Positions 1-8,165 of a stretch of 33,233 bases of DNA are shown here, piece by piece. The first letter of the stretch is position 1, and each line of letters opens with the position of its first letter. The notes beneath the pieces were generated by a model that was given only the letters and a program-made list of their open reading frames with translations, ran no database searches and was not told the DNA's origin. The stretch is taken from positions 1 through 33,233 of the forward strand of contig NZ_VCNK01000031.1 in NCBI RefSeq assembly GCF_006265095.1, read 5' to 3'. The DNA comes from Phaeobacter sp. B1627. Lineage in GTDB: Bacteria > Pseudomonadota > Alphaproteobacteria > Rhodobacterales > Rhodobacteraceae. The position numbers and the translations under genes were made by a program.

Positions 1-288
1 TCAATGGGTCCTGAGCCTAAGAACCTAACGCAGCATATCAGCAAACGCCGCGCCCAGAGCGTTGTCGCCGACGTTCGCGAAAAGATAGCAGCGAGTGGCT
101 ACGTGATTCATGGATGGAGATACACCGCGGCCAAGGAACTGGCAGAGGCGGGCTGTTCCGATACATAGATCCAGTCGGTCACCGGCCACAAGTCTCTTGA
201 GATGGTCAAAAAATACCGACAGCAAGCCCGTCAGAAACTGCTGTGCAAGGCCGCCCAGATGCGCAGGAACAAAACGCATACAGACTAG
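1..288 (+). pseudogene. tyrosine recombinase (phage-type integrase), 3' fragment with in-frame amber stop
   Basis: Reading frame 1 is open from the window edge and encodes the C-terminal catalytic part of a tyrosine recombinase. Visible are the HxxR box (HGWRYTAAKELAEAG, about 109-153), the second box TGHKSLEMVKKY with the presumed nucleophilic Tyr, and a basic tail ending at TAG 286-288. A TAG at 166-168 interrupts the frame exactly where relatives usually have Glu or Asp before IQSVTGHKS, so a single G-to-T change (GAG to TAG) explains it. The 5' part lies outside the window. The fragment ends about 95 bp from the 3' end of tRNA-Leu, the normal position of an integrase at its attachment tRNA. 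I infer a decayed integrated element extending to the left. A functional amber-readthrough gene is possible but unlikely. Confidence 0.8.
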
Positions 289-383
289 GAACACCAAACG
301 AAGTGTAAAACAAATTGTAAAACACAAAAACGACCCAGCAGGACGCCAAGTACAAATTCGTGATTTTCCGTTTAAAATCAATG

Positions 384-467
384 TGGTGCGGGTGAAGGGA
401 CTCGAACCCCCACGCCATAGGCGCCAGAACCTAAATCTGGTGCGTCTACCAATTCCGCCACACCCGC
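384..467 (-). tRNA. tRNA-Leu (anticodon UAG)
   Basis: On the minus strand the acceptor stem GCGGGTG (467-461) pairs with CACCCGC (394-388), followed by discriminator A and an encoded CCA (386-384). The anticodon stem CCAGA/TCTGG encloses loop TTTAGGT with anticodon TAG. A long variable arm (CGCC-TAT-GGCG) marks a class II tRNA, as expected for leucine, and the T loop reads TTCGAGT. The 3' end faces the integrase fragment, so it is the likely attB/attL core. Confidence 0.97.
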
Positions 468-733
468 ACGACTGTCGGAACCAGGTCCGACGTGAGGCCG
501 CTGAGTAGCAGAGGTTTTCTCCGGATGCGAGAGGAATTTTCGGCATCCCGCCAATCACTACCGCAGCACGGGCGCAGATCCCGAACCGCCCGCCGTCAAG
601 AGCGGACACCGGAGCCCAAAGGCCGACCGCCCCCCCGGTGCAGGCGCTGCGCCCGGCTCCGCCTGTCTATATTCCCATCCATATGCCCGATCGGATGCCT
701 GCTCAGATGTCCGCCGTTTCGGTGCCTCCCTCG

Positions 734-2494
734 CTACAGTCCGAGCCTGCGAAATACCGCTGGCAACTGCTCCGGAAGATCTTCGGCAATCAGTCCCGGC
801 CCAAACGCGAGCGCAGAGTCCACATGCAACCACGCTCCATGGGAGGCCGCGTCAGGAGCCGCGAACTGGCGCGCCAGCAGTCCGGCAACGATCCCCGCCA
901 ACACGTCCCCCGCCCCTGCGGTCCCCAACCAGGGGGCAGCCCGCTCGTAAACAGCCGCATTTATCCGGCACAGGCCGCTCTGGTCCGCAACAACCGTATC
1001 CGGTCCTTTGAACAGAACAACACAGCCCGCCCGCCGCGCGGCCGCACGTGTGGCATCGACTTTCGAATAGGCCGGGCCGCTCTCTGCCTGGGCCCCGAGA
1101 CGCGCGGAAAGATCCGGAAACAGACGCGCAAATTCGCCCGCGTGTGGGGTCAGCACGCAGTTGGGATGCAGCATCCCGAACAGACGGTCCGGATCATCGC
1201 CATAGGCCGAGAGCGCATCCGCATCCAGAACAACCGCGCGCGCAGGATCGCTCAGAATGATCGGCGTCAGCTCCCTTGCCCGCTCGAGGCCCAGACCGGG
1301 CCCGAGACAGACCGTGCGAAGACGCGGATCAGACAGCACCTCCTCCAGCGCCGCCCCGCCGCCAACCTCTGCCACCATCACCGCCGTGACCTGGGCTGCG
1401 ACCTCCGCCATCGCATCCGGCGGCACCGCCAATGTCACCAAACCCGCGCCGACCCGCAAAGCCGCCCGGGCGGCCAGCCGCGCCGCCCCGGTTCTCCCGC
1501 CCCCACCGGACAGCACGACCACATGACCATGAGCGTATTTGTGTGCGCCCTTTCCCTTCGCAAGGTGAGGTGAAAAACCCTCCGCAAAGCGACAGACATG
1601 TCGCCCGATCCTTTCGTCCTGATGCAGGTCAACAAGGGCATCCCGGGACGTGGTTCCCGGTTCCGACGTCGTCGGCAGACCGATATCCACACAGCGCAGC
1701 TCGCCGCAATGCAAAGGGCCATCCGCCAGAACATGGCCCGGCTTTGGCGCATGAAAACTCACCGTCAGATGCGCATATGCAGCTGCCTCCTCCCCCCGGT
1801 ACGCCTCATCCAACGAGTCTGCTTCCTCGACCCCGGCCACAGGAGCGAGGACCCGTCCGCTATCGGCACAAACACCGCTGGGCATGTCCACCGCCACAAC
1901 CACAGTCTGCCCCTTCGGAAGCGCCACACCAGGGCCAGTCCCCACCCTCGTTGTGCAAACCAACTCCCGCAGGCCGCGAAACAGCTCTCCCAATCCCTCG
2001 ACCGGCCGACTGAGACCGGTTCCGAACAGCGCATCCACCAAAAGATCGCAGCCCCACCCCGCCGCGCCATAGTCATAGTCACTCAGGTCCTGAACCGTCC
2101 CGATCTGCTGCCATCTCCGGTAATTTTCCAGAGCGTCCGGCGGCAACCCGTCCGCAACACCGGCCAGATAGACATCCACGTCCCAGCCGCTCTCCTTCAG
2201 GCACCGCGCCACCACAAATCCGTCGCCGCCGTTGTTTCCCGGCCCGCACAATACCACGGCCCTGCGAACTTCACCCCGACGCCCGCATTCATCTTTTTCC
2301 AAATACCTCGGGGAGTGCGAGGGGCTGGCCCCTCGCCCGCTGTCCTGCGGCGCAAGCTCCGGCCATTTGCGAAAGATCTCCTCCACAACCCCCTGACCTG
2401 CCCGCTCCATCAGCGCCAGCCCGGACACCTGCCCCGCAACAATCGCCGCAGTTTCAATCGCCCTCATCTGGGAGGCTGTCAGGATCTCATCCAT
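734..2494 (-). CDS. nnr: bifunctional NAD(P)H-hydrate epimerase / ADP-dependent NAD(P)H-hydrate dehydratase
   Basis: A 586-aa metabolite-repair enzyme that epimerises and dehydrates damaged NAD(P)HX back to NAD(P)H in the cytoplasm. The N-terminal YjeF_N epimerase domain shows GPGNNGGDG (residues 84-92) and AVDMPSG. The C-terminal ribokinase-like dehydratase domain shows KYAHGHVVVLSGG, LTPHAGEFARL and GTAGAGD (about 524-530). I start at MDEILTASQMRAIE (2494), which matches the family N-terminus and has GGAAGAG just upstream; an in-frame ATG at 2545 would add 17 atypical residues. The protein is longer than the roughly 500-540 aa I expect. Extra segments lie at residues 49-76, encoded by a palindromic element (2288-2345), near CTTRVGTGPG, and near VEEADSLDEAYRGEE. 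The gene diverges from glnB. Confidence 0.93.
   Translation of the reverse strand: MDEILTASQMRAIETAAIVAGQVSGLALMERAGQGVVEEIFRKWPELAPQDSGRGASPSHSPRYLEKDECGRRGEVRRAVVLCGPGNNGGDGFVVARCLKESGWDVDVYLAGVADGLPPDALENYRRWQQIGTVQDLSDYDYGAAGWGCDLLVDALFGTGLSRPVEGLGELFRGLRELVCTTRVGTGPGVALPKGQTVVVAVDMPSGVCADSGRVLAPVAGVEEADSLDEAYRGEEAAAYAHLTVSFHAPKPGHVLADGPLHCGELRCVDIGLPTTSEPGTTSRDALVDLHQDERIGRHVCRFAEGFSPHLAKGKGAHKYAHGHVVVLSGGGGRTGAARLAARAALRVGAGLVTLAVPPDAMAEVAAQVTAVMVAEVGGGAALEEVLSDPRLRTVCLGPGLGLERARELTPIILSDPARAVVLDADALSAYGDDPDRLFGMLHPNCVLTPHAGEFARLFPDLSARLGAQAESGPAYSKVDATRAAARRAGCVVLFKGPDTVVADQSGLCRINAAVYERAAPWLGTAGAGDVLAGIVAGLLARQFAAPDAASHGAWLHVDSALAFGPGLIAEDLPEQLPAVFRRLGL
2288..2345 (-). repeat. REP-like palindromic element inserted in frame inside nnr
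   Basis: A near-perfect inverted repeat, GCGAGGGGC (2317-2325) and GCCCCTCGC (2328-2336), is followed on the minus strand by CCCCGAGGTATTTGGAAAA and an A-rich end. I recall similar hairpin plus 'GAGTATTTGG' tails as common intergenic repeats in Rhodobacterales; that is memory, not a search. Here it lies inside a coding region and is translated as the atypical stretch SGRGASPSHSPRYLEKDE without breaking the frame. Confidence 0.6.
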
Positions 2495-2546
2495 AGCTCT
2501 TCCATATCTCTGCCCTTGCACCGACGCCCCTTTCATTTTGCCCATA

Positions 2547-2627
2547 TTTTAATCGCCACGACTATTTTTTAATCACACGACAGGAAACGCCTCAAATCCG
2601 CCATAACCTCTTTGGCTTTCGCATTGT
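2547..2627 (+). promoter_or_regulatory. glnBA upstream region: 20-bp-spaced direct repeat and sigma-54-like site
   Basis: TTTTAATC occurs at 2547-2554 and again at 2567-2574, exactly 20 bp apart, each followed by a CACGAC (2557-2562, 2576-2581). This pattern would place two copies on one face of the helix. Further down, TGGC (2613-2616), seven bases, then TTGT (2624-2627) has the -24/-12 spacing of an RpoN promoter, but the -12 element has GT instead of GC. Nitrogen control of glnBA is common in alphaproteobacteria. The site itself is only a candidate. Confidence 0.3.
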
Positions 2628-2629
2628 GA

Positions 2630-3022
<393 letters not shown>

Positions 3023-3070
3023 TACCAACACCCAAATACCAAAAGTTTTCTGACGGAGGAAAAACTTCAA

Positions 3071-4477
3071 ATGAGCAAGGACGCAGTTCTCAAGCTGATC
3101 AAGGATGAAGAGGCGGAATACGTCGACATCCGTTTCACTGACCCGCGCGGTAAGTTGCAGCACGTGACCCTGATGGCGGATCAGGTCGACGAAGACTTCC
3201 TCGACGAAGGCTTCATGTTCGACGGCTCCTCCATCGCCGGCTGGAAATCCATCGAAGCTTCTGACATGAAGCTGATCCCGGACACCGAGTCCGCCTATGT
3301 GGATCCCTTCTACGCCGAAAAAACCATCTGCATTCACTGCTCCGTTGTCGAACCCGACACTGGCGAAGCCTACGAGCGCGATCCGCGCGGCACCGCCGAA
3401 AAAGCAGAAGCCTACCTGAAGTCCTCGGGCATCGGCGATGTCTCCTACTGGGGTCCCGAAGCGGAATTCTTCCTCTTTGACGATGTGCGCTTCTCCAACT
3501 CCATCAACAAAGTCTCCTATGAGGTCGACGCAACCGACGCCTCCTGGAACTCTGACGCGGAATTCGAGACCGGCAACATGGGTCACCGTCCCGGCGTCAA
3601 AGGCGGCTACTTCCCGGTGAACCCGGTCGATGAAGCCCAGGACCTGCGCTCCGAGATGCTCTCCACCATGAAGCGTCTGGGCATGAAAGTGGACAAGCAC
3701 CACCACGAGGTTGCCTCCTGCCAGCACGAGCTTGGTCTGATCTTCGGTAGCCTGACCAAACAGGCCGACGAGCTGCAGAAATACAAATATGTGATCCACA
3801 ATGTGGCCCACGCCTACGGCAAAACCGCGACCTTCATGCCGAAACCGATTGCCGGCGACAACGGCACCGGCATGCACTGCAACATGTCGATCTGGAAAGA
3901 CGGCAAGCCGCTCTTTGCCGGTGACAAATACGCAGATCTGTCGGACGAAGCCCTGTGGTTCATCGGCGGCATCCTGAAGCACGCCAAGACCCTCAACGCC
4001 TTCACCAACCCGTCCACCAACTCCTACAAGCGCCTGATCCCCGGCTTTGAGGCCCCGGTTCTGCGCGCCTATTCCGCCCGTAACCGCTCCGGTTGCGTGC
4101 GTATTCCGTGGACCGAATCCCCGAAGGCAAAGCGTGTGGAGGCCCGCTTCCCCGATCCGGCGGCGAACCCCTATCTGGCCTTCGCGGCGCTCCTGATGGC
4201 CGGCCTCGACGGTATCAAGAACAAGATCGATCCCGGCGAAGCCATGGACAAGAACCTCTACGATCTGCCTGCCGAAGAGCTGGCCGACATCCCAACCGTC
4301 TGCGGCTCCCTGCGTGAAGCGCTGGAATCCCTGGCCGCCGATCACGATTTCCTGCTGCAGGGCGACGTGTTCACCAAGGACCAGATCGAAGGCTATATCG
4401 ACCTCAAGATGGAAGAAGTCGAAACCTACGAGCACACTCCGCACCCGGTTGAATACCAGATGTACTACAGCTGCTGA
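3071..4477 (+). CDS. glnA: type I glutamine synthetase
   Basis: A 468-aa glutamine synthetase (GSI-beta), forming glutamine from glutamate, ammonia and ATP as a cytoplasmic dodecamer. Conserved blocks include [17 protein letters not shown] in the N-terminal domain, [11 protein letters not shown], the ATP-site motif [33 protein letters not shown] and the adenylylation site NLYDLPAEE with Tyr397 (codon at 4259-4261). The adenylylatable Tyr fits control by GlnE and the neighbouring PII protein. A good Shine-Dalgarno (GGAGG at 3055-3059) precedes the ATG. Co-transcribed with glnB and closed by a strong terminator 26 bp after the stop codon. Confidence 0.98.
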   Translation: MSKDAVLKLIKDEEAEYVDIRFTDPRGKLQHVTLMADQVDEDFLDEGFMFDGSSIAGWKSIEASDMKLIPDTESAYVDPFYAEKTICIHCSVVEPDTGEAYERDPRGTAEKAEAYLKSSGIGDVSYWGPEAEFFLFDDVRFSNSINKVSYEVDATDASWNSDAEFETGNMGHRPGVKGGYFPVNPVDEAQDLRSEMLSTMKRLGMKVDKHHHEVASCQHELGLIFGSLTKQADELQKYKYVIHNVAHAYGKTATFMPKPIAGDNGTGMHCNMSIWKDGKPLFAGDKYADLSDEALWFIGGILKHAKTLNAFTNPSTNSYKRLIPGFEAPVLRAYSARNRSGCVRIPWTESPKAKRVEARFPDPAANPYLAFAALLMAGLDGIKNKIDPGEAMDKNLYDLPAEELADIPTVCGSLREALESLAADHDFLLQGDVFTKDQIEGYIDLKMEEVETYEHTPHPVEYQMYYSC

Positions 4478-4502
4478 TCGCAGCCGTATCTCACAATTGA
4501 GG

Positions 4503-4533
4503 AAAGAGCGCCCCGTTGCGGGCGCTCTTTTCA
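4503..4533 (+). terminator. rho-independent terminator of glnBA
   Basis: AAAGAGCGCCC (4503-4513) pairs perfectly with GGGCGCTCTTT (4520-4530) around a 6-nt loop (CGTTGC), giving an 11-bp stem ending in TTTT. It ends the glnBA operon. Confidence 0.9.
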
Positions 4534-4683
4534 TGTCGCGCGCCTCTCACATGATGCTCCGCTGATAGGGCGCTCTTGGCTCCCAGCGATGTGCAATTCC
4601 TGCGCCCCACGCTGCAATTTCGGTTGAGATGAGCCGGGCGCTGCTGTAGGGCTGCCCGCCTTGATCCGCGCGAGGTACCGCTC

Positions 4684-5937
4684 ATGACCCACCCGAACAC
4701 ACTTGGCATCGACTTTGGCACCTCCAATTCTGCGGCCGGTGTTGCGGTGTCCGGGCGCCCCTGGCTGGTCGAACTGGAACCCGGCGAAAACACCCTGCCC
4801 ACGGCCGTCTTCTTCGACGCCGAGACCAAGGCGATGCGGATCGGGCGCGGGGCCACGCGGGCGCTGATCGACGGCGACGACGGTCGCTTCATGCGCGCCC
4901 TGAAGAGCCTGCTGGGCACCCCGCTGCTGTATGAAAAACGCCGTCTCGGTGGCAAGTTGATGGATTTCACCGACGTCATCTCGCATTTCCTGAGGGAGGT
5001 GAAGACCCGCGCAGAAACCGCGACGGGGATGGAATTCACCCATGCGCTCTCCGGGCGGCCGGTCAAGTTCCACTCCAGGGACGAGACCCGCAATGCAAGG
5101 GCCGAAGAGGATCTGCGCATCTGCTACCTGAAGGCCGGCTTCACCGATGTGCGGTTCCTGTTCGAACCCGAAGCTGCGCTGCGCTCTGCCCGCCCGCATC
5201 CCGGTATCGGTCTGGTGGTGGACATCGGCGGCGGCACCTCGGACTTTACCTGTTTCGAACAGGAGGCTGACGGCCAAACCCGCATCCTTGCCAGTCACGG
5301 CCTGCGCCTCGGGGGAACCGATTTCGACCGCCAGATCAGCATCGATCACGTGATGCCGCATCTGGGGCGCGGCGCCATGATCCGCAACAGCTTTGGCGGC
5401 GGCGCCCTGCCCGCGCCCAACCGCCTGTTCAACGATCTGGCGACCTGGGCCATGATCCCGTTCCTCTATGGTCCCGAGAGCCGGCGGGCGGCGCATGATC
5501 TGGCGAGAAACGCAGAAGACCCCGCCGTGCTGGAGCGGCTGGTGCGGGTGCTGGATGACGAACTGGGCCACGATCTGGCCTTTGCCACCGAAGCCGGGAA
5601 GATCCGCTCCAACAGCGACGGCGGCACAGGGGACGCCCGGATTGACCTGCGCCTGATCGAGCCGGGTCTCGCCGCCCCCCTGCCCCCCGCCGCCCTGGAC
5701 CAGAGCCTGTCCGCGATGGTGCAGGAGATCCGCACCGACGCCGCCGAGACGCTGCGGCTGGCGGGAATTTCCCCCGACAAGGTTGACCGCTGCGTCATGG
5801 TCGGGGGCTCGGCGCTCTTGCAATCGGTGCGGGCTGCCATCCAGGATCTCTGCCCCAACGCGGAAATCGAGACCGACCGGGCGATGACCGCGGTGGCCGA
5901 CGGGCTGGCCCTTGCCGCGCAGGATGCCACGTTTTGA
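4684..5937 (+). CDS. Hsp70-family protein, YegD-like
   Basis: A 417-aa protein of the actin/Hsp70 ATPase fold. It has the phosphate-1 motif LGIDFGTSNSAAG near the N-terminus, phosphate-2 VVDIGGGTSDFT mid-protein, and the adenosine motif VMVGGSALLQSVR near the C-terminus. At this length it holds the nucleotide-binding domain but lacks the substrate-binding domain and lid of DnaK (about 640 aa), matching E. coli YegD. The function of YegD proteins is not established; a chaperone-like or ATP-dependent scaffolding role is inference. The start ATG sits behind a GCGCGAGGTACCGCTC stretch containing GAGG. It follows the glnA terminator, so it has its own promoter, and is followed 87 bp later by the lytic transglycosylase gene on the same strand. 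Confidence 0.88.
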   Translation: MTHPNTLGIDFGTSNSAAGVAVSGRPWLVELEPGENTLPTAVFFDAETKAMRIGRGATRALIDGDDGRFMRALKSLLGTPLLYEKRRLGGKLMDFTDVISHFLREVKTRAETATGMEFTHALSGRPVKFHSRDETRNARAEEDLRICYLKAGFTDVRFLFEPEAALRSARPHPGIGLVVDIGGGTSDFTCFEQEADGQTRILASHGLRLGGTDFDRQISIDHVMPHLGRGAMIRNSFGGGALPAPNRLFNDLATWAMIPFLYGPESRRAAHDLARNAEDPAVLERLVRVLDDELGHDLAFATEAGKIRSNSDGGTGDARIDLRLIEPGLAAPLPPAALDQSLSAMVQEIRTDAAETLRLAGISPDKVDRCVMVGGSALLQSVRAAIQDLCPNAEIETDRAMTAVADGLALAAQDATF

Positions 5938-6024
5938 CAGGAATTCCCCCCACATCCGGGGGTGATCCGGGGCCATGATCCGGATAGGCTGGAGACCACT
6001 CAGAATTGGTTGCCCGAGGTTTTC

Positions 6025-6855
6025 ATGCGCTCTTTTTGCTCTGCCATGCTGCGGACCGCCGTACTGCGGACCGCCATATCTGCTTCCCTATTGCTCGCGC
6101 CCGCCGGGGCGCAGGCCGCTACTTGCGGCAATACTGCTACGGGGTTTGAGGCGTGGAAAGGCAGCTTTGCACGGACCGCAAAACGGGCGGGCGTTGGCCA
6201 GGCCGGGCTGGCTGCCCTGGCGCAGGCGCAATATGCGCAAGGGACTATCAACGCCGATCGCAATCAAAAAAGCTTCAAATACGCGCTGGACAAGTTCATG
6301 CAGATCCGGGGCGCCACCACCATCGTGGCGCAGGGAAAGAAGAGAAAAGCCCGCAATGCCGCCTTCTTTGACGCGCTGGAGAAGAAATATGGTGTGCCCG
6401 CCGGGATCCTGATTGCCATTCACGGAATGGAGACCGCCTTTGGCAGCTACATGGGTGACAGCCAGGTGGTTTCTGCGATCGTGACGCTGACCTATGACTG
6501 CCGTCGGTCGTCGTTTTTCGAACCCCATGCCCTCGGCGCGCTGAAGCTCGTCGATCAAGGCGCCATCACATCCGCCACCCTCGGCGCCAAACATGGCGAG
6601 TTGGGTCACACACAATTCCTGCCGGGCAACGCCCTGACCTACGGGCAGGACTGGAACCGCGACGGGCGGGTCAATTTCTACGATATGGGCGATGCGCTTG
6701 CCTCCACCGCGCATTTTCTGCGCAAGAAAGGCTGGAAGCGCGGACGTGGCTATCAGCCGGGTGAGCCGAACCATAAAGTCCTGAAACAATGGAACGCGGC
6801 CACGGTCTATCAGCAGTCATTGGCCATTATGGGACGCCAGATCGACGGGATCTGA
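6025..6855 (+). CDS. lytic murein transglycosylase, MltB-like (family 3)
   Basis: A 276-aa exported enzyme predicted to cleave peptidoglycan glycan strands with formation of 1,6-anhydro ends. A signal peptide is evident (SAMLRTAVLRTAISASLLLA then AGAQAA); there is a Cys just after it but no clear lipobox, so a soluble periplasmic form is likely. The catalytic Glu is in IHGMETAFGSYMG (about residue 136), and the family block GELGHTQFLPGNALTYG is followed by DWNRDGRVNFYDMGDALASTAHFL. The start at 6025 has GAGG 5 bp upstream and begins directly with the signal peptide; a longer reading from 5962 would bury the signal. The C-terminal PG_binding domain seen in some relatives is absent. Confidence 0.9.
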   Translation: MRSFCSAMLRTAVLRTAISASLLLAPAGAQAATCGNTATGFEAWKGSFARTAKRAGVGQAGLAALAQAQYAQGTINADRNQKSFKYALDKFMQIRGATTIVAQGKKRKARNAAFFDALEKKYGVPAGILIAIHGMETAFGSYMGDSQVVSAIVTLTYDCRRSSFFEPHALGALKLVDQGAITSATLGAKHGELGHTQFLPGNALTYGQDWNRDGRVNFYDMGDALASTAHFLRKKGWKRGRGYQPGEPNHKVLKQWNAATVYQQSLAIMGRQIDGI

Positions 6856-7010
6856 CAGTCGCCAGAGCGTTAAAAACAATCAACAGAGCATCAGGGCGAT
6901 TGTAAAGCCTGGGGCGTCAATATGGCGGCAAACGGCCGCGCTTTGGCCACATTCCAGCAGGGACCAAACGTAAACTTACAGTCAAACCACTGTGTAGAAA
7001 GGGTTTTCTT

Positions 7011-7038
7011 CCTGCCTTGTTTCGCCTCCGAAGGCAGG
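7011..7038. repeat. hairpin upstream of the 312-aa membrane-protein gene
   Basis: CCTGCCTT (7011-7018) and AAGGCAGG (7031-7038) form an 8-bp perfect stem with a 12-nt loop in the 275-bp region between the transglycosylase gene and the next start codon. There is no T-run on the plus strand. It may be a leader structure or a weak terminator. Confidence 0.4.
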
Positions 7039-7130
7039 GAGATCAAACGCAAAAACCGGCGCAGCCGCCAAACTTTGTACTATTTCAAATTTTACATTGT
7101 TTCTGGACACAACCGATGGAGGACTTCACG

Positions 7131-8069
7131 GTGCTGGATCAGAAAATACAGAATGTTTCCGCCACCAGTTTTCGTGGCAAACTGGGCTTCGCAGACCGCA
7201 GCGAAACGACGCTGAGCACGGCCTCGACCATCGTGGTGAACACCCTGCAGGAATACGGTCACGAGGTCGATCAGTTTCAGGCCAGACGCGCCCATCGGAT
7301 CAGTCTCGACTGCGATCAATATACGGTCGGGATCTGCCACCGCCGCAGCCCGACCCCCATGCGCCAGCTCGACGGCGAGGCCTGTCGCAGCTCTCTGGCG
7401 GTGACGCTTACCCCCCGCTATCCCGACCACACCGATGAAGAACTGTCAGAGATGTTGATGGCGCGGGTGCTGTACGACCTGCTGGGCGAGCTGGATGCCA
7501 CGACCGTGGAATGGCTGGACACCGGCGTAGTGCTGGACCGTGCGGCCTTTCTTGCCGTGTTTGCGGCAGAGGGCGTGCAGGTTGCGCAGGACATCCAGAC
7601 TCCCATCGATACCGCCACCGCAAAGCCGATCGGCCGCACCCCGCCGCTGCTCGTTGGCGAGATCCTCGACCCCGACACCACCGCCCGGCCCGCGCCCCGC
7701 AGCGCGGCAAAATCCAGACAGGCCTCGCGCCGGTCCCGATTTGCGTCGGTCGAGGAGACCTTTGGCGGCCTCACCCTGGAATGTGATCGCATTATTGAAC
7801 GGCGCGACACCAGCAGGGACAGCGGCTTCACCCAGGCCTGCCGCAAGCTGACGGATTTTGTGTCACCGCAGGCCTGGACCCCGAACAAGGCATCGGCCTG
7901 GGTGATGACGGCGATCCTGGCAATTCTGGCCTTGCCTTTGGGGATCACGGCAGCCGCAGTCAACTTGGTCCGCGGCGGCGATATCCGCTTCAGCGTCCAG
8001 ATGATGCTGGTGCTGGCCTTCATCATGTTCCTGCAGTCCTCGGGGTTGGGTCACGCTGGCTTGCGCTGA
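7131..8069 (+). CDS. hypothetical protein with two C-terminal membrane segments
   Basis: I do not recognise this 312-aa protein. The soluble N-terminal part (residues about 1-150) contains ATTVEWLDTGVVLDRAAFLAVFA, which loosely recalls proteins with a single alpha/beta sensor-like domain. A low-complexity Pro/Arg/Ser linker follows (TARPAPRSAAKSRQASRRSR). The C-terminus has two hydrophobic stretches, AWVMTAILAILALPLGITAA and FSVQMMLVLAFIMFLQSSGLG, so it is probably tail-anchored in the inner membrane. The GTG at 7131 is preferred because GGAGG (7118-7122) lies 8 bp upstream; the ATG at 7116 overlaps that site and is the alternative. Spacing is long on both sides, and a terminator follows, so it is likely a single-gene unit. 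Confidence 0.72.
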   Translation: MLDQKIQNVSATSFRGKLGFADRSETTLSTASTIVVNTLQEYGHEVDQFQARRAHRISLDCDQYTVGICHRRSPTPMRQLDGEACRSSLAVTLTPRYPDHTDEELSEMLMARVLYDLLGELDATTVEWLDTGVVLDRAAFLAVFAAEGVQVAQDIQTPIDTATAKPIGRTPPLLVGEILDPDTTARPAPRSAAKSRQASRRSRFASVEETFGGLTLECDRIIERRDTSRDSGFTQACRKLTDFVSPQAWTPNKASAWVMTAILAILALPLGITAAAVNLVRGGDIRFSVQMMLVLAFIMFLQSSGLGHAGLR

Positions 8070-8092
8070 CCGCGCGCACAAACTGCCCACCC

Positions 8093-8124
8093 GGCCCCGC
8101 ACCCCTCTGGGTACGGGGCCTTTT
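8093..8124 (+). terminator. rho-independent terminator after the membrane-protein gene
   Basis: GGCCCCG (8093-8099) pairs with CGGGGCC (8114-8120), the stem continuing inward through ACCC/GGGT, followed by TTTT. It lies 24 bp after the stop and separates this gene from the convergent EEP gene. Confidence 0.85.
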
Positions 8125-8165
8125 GCTTCTCTGCCCGCCACAACGAATGGCAGCGCCGAGCCGGT

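Noticed and set aside
5946-5962. CCCCC...GGGGG hairpin after the YegD-like gene as a terminator
   Set aside because: Short stem and no T-run; it is followed directly by the transglycosylase leader.
4531-5976. 481-codon minus-strand open frame opposite the YegD-like gene
   Set aside because: Composition-driven shadow; the plus frame has all Hsp70 nucleotide-binding motifs.
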